A model generated the notes under the pieces. The model saw nothing but the letters and a program-made list of their open reading frames with translations, searched no databases and was not told the origin of the DNA. From assembly GCF_009184895.1 (NCBI RefSeq), contig NZ_WESE01000007.1, positions 62,001 to 126,000 of the forward strand: a stretch of 64,000 bases of DNA, read 5' to 3'. Shown here one piece after another: positions 60,904-64,000 of this stretch; position 1 is the first letter of the stretch, and every line of letters starts with the position of its first letter. The stretch is from Nostocoides sp. F2B08. GTDB lineage: Bacteria > Actinomycetota > Actinomycetes > Actinomycetales > Dermatophilaceae. A program made the translations under genes and the position numbers.

Positions 60904-61526
60904 GCCGCATGCCCCGCTGCCGCCGCCCGCGCTCGGTACTCTCGCAGGTCGCGGAGCTGGAGCACGTAGATGTATGCGGCGAGCCAGTACAGCGCGGTCC
61001 CCCACCAGACGAACGCCCACCCGAGCGGCTCGGCCCAGGCCTGGAGCGGCTCGCTCACCTGCGCCAGCAACAGCACGGGGAAGGCATAGAGCAGGTTGAA
61101 GGTCGCTGCCTTCCCGACGAAGTGGACCGGAAGCCCGATCTGCCCCAACGACCGCACGCGGAGCACGACCACCGCCATGAAGACCTCGCGCGCGACGAGG
61201 ATGGCCACCAACCACCACGGGATGATGTCGCGCCACGCGAGCCCGAGAATGGTCGTGAGGATGTAGAGCCGGTCTGCGATCGGGTCGAGGAGCTGGCCGA
61301 GCCGGGACTCCAGGCCCATGGACCTCGCGATCTTGCCGTCGAGGTAGTCGGTCGCCCCCGAGAGGGCCAGCACGACCAGGGCCAGCACATCGCGTTCGCT
61401 GAGGATGGCCCAGAGGAAGACGGGGACCCCGATCAGGCGCACCACGCTGAGCACATTGGGCACGGTCAGGACGCGGTCGGAGACCAGCCCCGCCGCACCG
61501 TGCTCCCCGGTCTCGCGTGCCACCAC
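60900..61526 (-). CDS. pgsA: CDP-alcohol phosphatidyltransferase (PgsA-like)
   Basis: 208 aa from GTG at 61526, supported by TACAGT six bases upstream. The CDP-alcohol motif is complete: DYLDGKIARSMGLESRLGQ followed by LLDPIADRL. About five or six membrane helices are present. The product is probably phosphatidylglycerophosphate or a similar phosphatidyl-alcohol; mycobacterial PgsA2 (Rv1822) is the positional homologue. It heads the conserved block that runs to gcvP. The long open frame further upstream to 62402 is an antisense shadow of the aminotransferase. Confidence 0.92.
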   Translation of the reverse strand: MVARETGEHGAAGLVSDRVLTVPNVLSVVRLIGVPVFLWAILSERDVLALVVLALSGATDYLDGKIARSMGLESRLGQLLDPIADRLYILTTILGLAWRDIIPWWLVAILVAREVFMAVVVLRVRSLGQIGLPVHFVGKAATFNLLYAFPVLLLAQVSEPLQAWAEPLGWAFVWWGTALYWLAAYIYVLQLRDLREYRARAAAAGHAA

Positions 61527-61598
61527 GCCATCACTGTATGCGAGAGGCACCCGGGGCAGCGGCTCGCACGCCGCGGACGCCCGATACCCTCCTCCGAT

Positions 61599-62744
61599 AT
61601 GCGGATCCTCGGCGCCGACCTCGCGACCAACCGCCTCCGCACCAGCGTGAAGTGGCGGGCCTTCCCACGCGATGTCCTCCCCCTGTGGGTGGCCGAGATG
61701 GATGCGGTGCTCGCTCCCCCGGTCGTCGCGGAGGTCACTGCACTGATCGCGCGCGGCGACACCGGGTACGCCTGGCCCGAGCCCTATGTCGAGTCGTTCG
61801 CGGCCTTCGCCGACCACAGGTGGCAGTGGTCGGTCGACTCCGCAGACGTCCGTGTCGTCGCCGACGTCATGGTGGGCATGGAAGAGCTGACCCGCATCCT
61901 GCTGCCCGACGGCGGTCGCGTCATCGTCGACGACCCGGTCTACGACGCGTTCGCCCTCCACGCCGCGGCGATCCTCCGCGATCTGGGGCAGGTTCCGCTC
62001 ACCGCCGCGAACCGGCTCGACCTCGACGCCCTCGAGGCGGCCTTCGCCACGAGCGCGCGCGACGGCGTCCCCTCGGTGTACTGGCTGTGCAACCCCCAGA
62101 ACCCGACCGGAACCGTTCCGACCCGCGCCGAGCTCGAGGAGCTGCGCGACGTCGCGGCGCGCCACGATGTGCGCGTTCTGAGCGACGAGATCCATGCTCC
62201 CCTGTGCATCGACGATGATGCGTTCACCCCGTATCTGAGCGTCGACCCGCGAGGACTCACGGCGACCTCGCCGTCCAAGGCGTTCAACCTCGCCGGGCTC
62301 AAAGCCGGACTCGTCACCGCCGGACCGGAGGCCCGAGACGTCCTGGGTCGGCTGCACCCCGTGGTCTCCTATGCCGCCAGTCACGTGGCCGTCCGCGCTC
62401 ACACCGCCGCCTACCGCGACGGCGGACCCTGGCTCGACGAGGTCCGCGGCGAGCTCTCAGAGAACCGCGCGCTGGTGCGCCGGCTCCTCGACACACGGCT
62501 GCCCCAGGTGCGGTGGGCGGCGCCCCAGGCAACCTACCTGGCCTGGCTCGACGTCGGCGGGCTCGGTCTGGGGAGCCGACCCGCGCATACTCTCGTGTCC
62601 ACCGCGCGGGTCGCCCTCGGCGAGGGGACCAACTACGGACCCTCGGGGGTGGGGCATGTGCGGCTCAACCTCGCCACCTCGCCTGGGATCCTCACCGAGG
62701 CCGTCGACCGGATCACCGGTGCGCTGGAGGCGCGCACCGGCTGA
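61599..62744 (+). CDS. MalY/PatB-type PLP-dependent aminotransferase (probable C-S lyase)
   Basis: 381 aa from ATG at 61599 with TACCCT eight bases upstream. Fold type I motifs: LPLWVAEMDAVLAPPVVAEV, the CNPQNPTGTVPT segment, SDEIHAPLCIDD and the PLP-lysine in TSPSKAFNLAGLKAGLV. The WVAEMD element and HxHAPL-type loop are typical of the MalY/PatB cystathionine beta-lyase group, which cleaves cystathionine or cysteine conjugates to ammonia, pyruvate and a thiol. Some members are aminotransferases of other substrates. It stands alone and diverges from pgsA by 72 bp. Confidence 0.9.
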   Translation: MRILGADLATNRLRTSVKWRAFPRDVLPLWVAEMDAVLAPPVVAEVTALIARGDTGYAWPEPYVESFAAFADHRWQWSVDSADVRVVADVMVGMEELTRILLPDGGRVIVDDPVYDAFALHAAAILRDLGQVPLTAANRLDLDALEAAFATSARDGVPSVYWLCNPQNPTGTVPTRAELEELRDVAARHDVRVLSDEIHAPLCIDDDAFTPYLSVDPRGLTATSPSKAFNLAGLKAGLVTAGPEARDVLGRLHPVVSYAASHVAVRAHTAAYRDGGPWLDEVRGELSENRALVRRLLDTRLPQVRWAAPQATYLAWLDVGGLGLGSRPAHTLVSTARVALGEGTNYGPSGVGHVRLNLATSPGILTEAVDRITGALEARTG

Positions 62745-62751
62745 GTCTCGC

Positions 62752-64000
62752 TCAGACGTTCCGGCGGTACTGGCCACCGATCTCGAAGAACGCCTCGCTG
62801 ATCTGTCCGAGCGAGCAGTAGCGGACGGCGTCCATGAGCGCCTCGAAGACGTTTCCGCCGGAGGTCGCCGTCACGCGCAGACGCTCGAGTGCCGCGGGAG
62901 CCTCCTCGCGGTTGCGCTCGTGGAACGCCTCGAGCCGGGCCAGCTGGGACTGCTTCTCGTCCTCGGTGCCGCGCGCCAGCTCGACCTCGGTTGGGGCACC
63001 CCCGGCATCGTCGGCCAAGAACGTGTTGACGCCCACGATGGGCAGCGACCCGTCGTGCTTGCGCTGCTCGTAGAGCATCGACTCGTCCTGGATCCGGCCC
63101 CGCTGGTAGCCGGTCTCCATCGCCCCAAGGACACCGCCCCGCTCGGCGATGCGGTCGAACTCCTGCAGGACCGCCTCCTCGACGAGATCGGTCAGCTGTT
63201 CGACGATGAACGACCCCTGCAAGGGGTTCTCGTTCATCGAGAGGCCCCATTCGGCGTCGATGATCATCTGGATCGCCAGGGCCCGGCGCACCGAGTGCGC
63301 ACTCGGAGTCGTGATGGCCTCGTCGTACGCGTTGGTGTGGAGCGAGTTCGCGTTGTCGTACAGCGCGCACAGGGCCTGCAACGTCGTGCGAATGTCGTTG
63401 AAGTCCATCTCCTGGGCGTGCAGCGAGCGACCCGACGTCTGGACGTGGTACTTCAGCTTCTGCGAGCGGTCGTTCGCGCCGTACCGCTCCCGCATGGCGA
63501 CGGCCCAGATCCGGCGAGCCACCCGGCCGATCACGGTGTACTCGGCATCCATGCCGTTGGAGAAGAAGAACGACAGGTTGGGGGCGAAGTCGTCGATGTC
63601 CATCCCTCGTGCGAGGTAGGCCTCGACATAGGTGAAGCCGTTGGCGAGAGTGAAGGCGAGCTGACTGATGGGGTTCGCCCCAGCCTCGGCGATGTGGTAC
63701 CCGCTGATGGAGACAGAGTAGAAGTTGCGCACCTGGTGCTCGATGAACCACTCCTGGATGTCCGCCATCGCCCGCAGGGCGAACTCGGTGGAGAAGATGC
63801 ACGTGTTCTGTCCCTGGTCTTCCTTGAGGATGTCGGCCTGAACGGTGCCGCGGACCGAGGACAGGGTGCGCGCTCGGATCTCGTCCCGCTCCGCCTCGTC
63901 GGGGTCGCGCCCCTCCTCGGCCCGGAACGCGTCCAGCTGCTGGTCGATCGCGGTGTTGAGGAACATCGCGAGGATCGTCGGGGCCGGACCGTTGATGGTC
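62752..64000 (-). CDS. icmF: IcmF-type fused acyl-CoA mutase, C-terminal part
   Basis: The last 415 codons of an ORF that runs off the right edge. It is the B12-dependent mutase catalytic barrel: [73 protein letters not shown] and [19 protein letters not shown]. The closing [20 protein letters not shown] is the pattern I recall for the fused isobutyryl-CoA mutase IcmF rather than for methylmalonyl-CoA mutase. The GTPase and B12 domains expected upstream lie outside the window, so the fusion is unproven. Substrates would be isobutyryl- or similar branched acyl-CoA. Confidence 0.82.
   Translation of the reverse strand, partial: TINGPAPTILAMFLNTAIDQQLDAFRAEEGRDPDEAERDEIRARTLSSVRGTVQADILKEDQGQNTCIFSTEFALRAMADIQEWFIEHQVRNFYSVSISGYHIAEAGANPISQLAFTLANGFTYVEAYLARGMDIDDFAPNLSFFFSNGMDAEYTVIGRVARRIWAVAMRERYGANDRSQKLKYHVQTSGRSLHAQEMDFNDIRTTLQALCALYDNANSLHTNAYDEAITTPSAHSVRRALAIQMIIDAEWGLSMNENPLQGSFIVEQLTDLVEEAVLQEFDRIAERGGVLGAMETGYQRGRIQDESMLYEQRKHDGSLPIVGVNTFLADDAGGAPTEVELARGTEDEKQSQLARLEAFHERNREEAPAALERLRVTATSGGNVFEALMDAVRYCSLGQISEAFFEIGGQYRRNV

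Noticed and set aside
1-64000. tRNA or rRNA genes, CRISPR arrays, insertion sequences, prophage or restriction systems
   Set aside because: No cloverleaf-like sequence, regularly spaced repeat array, transposase, integrase or phage structural gene was seen on reading both strands.

Overview
High-GC actinobacterial chromosome, about 70% G+C by eye. The content fits a member of the Micrococcales, possibly an Intrasporangiaceae/Dermatophilaceae-like organism; this is inferred from gene content and fused PafBC, not from a marker gene. The window has 61 protein-coding genes that I can support, two of them cut by the window edges. I see no rRNA, tRNA, CRISPR array, insertion sequence or prophage. 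Genes are packed tightly, with many 4-bp start/stop overlaps and several convergent overlaps. Many genes look leaderless: a TANNNT box lies 6-8 bases before the start codon.

1-16 kb is the Pup-proteasome and Tat region. It holds the 3' end of prcA, two divergent DivIVA-like coiled-coil genes, pafA, two FKBP isomerases, a DUF3866 gene, a fused pafBC regulator, tatA, tatC, a lipid kinase, helY, a 5'-3' exonuclease, an Lrp/AsnC regulator and ybaK. The pafA/pafBC/tatA/tatC/helY order matches the mycobacterial locus.

16-25 kb is a lysine-fermentation cluster: kamA, kdd, pta, ackA, kamD, kamE and kal. Together these would convert lysine through beta-lysine and 3,5-diaminohexanoate to 3-aminobutyryl-CoA, and acetyl-CoA to acetate plus ATP. 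The cleavage enzyme kce is not in the window. A duplicated Pta C-terminus forms a 20-codon mini-ORF between pta and ackA.

25-33 kb holds lnt, ppm1, fxsA, rbpA (with a SigR/SigH-type promoter), an Atg22/UMF1-type transporter, a VanY-like peptidase, an acetyltransferase, an SSB and a small membrane protein.

At 33,312-33,339 an intergenic 11+6+11 sequence closely resembles a XerC/XerD dif site. Long G-runs dominate the + strand before it and long C-runs after it, and the majority gene strand flips at the same place. The window therefore probably spans the replication terminus.

33-53 kb is mixed: a P-loop kinase, a NarL-type two-component system, an NhaC antiporter, cupin, acetyltransferase, rlmC, a GH1 glucosidase, an amylosucrase with a LacI-type operator, yciO, an OsmC protein, a phosphatase, a GCS2 ligase, and sbcD-sbcC. 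The sbcD promoter matches the PafBC DNA-damage promoter consensus, linking it to the pafBC gene at 7 kb.

53-62 kb is the conserved actinobacterial block pgsA, DUF881, small basic protein, DUF881, gcvH, garA, ftsR, DUF151 nuclease, second MerR and gcvP, with a glycine riboswitch before gcvP. The window ends with a MalY/PatB aminotransferase and the C-terminal part of an IcmF-type mutase.
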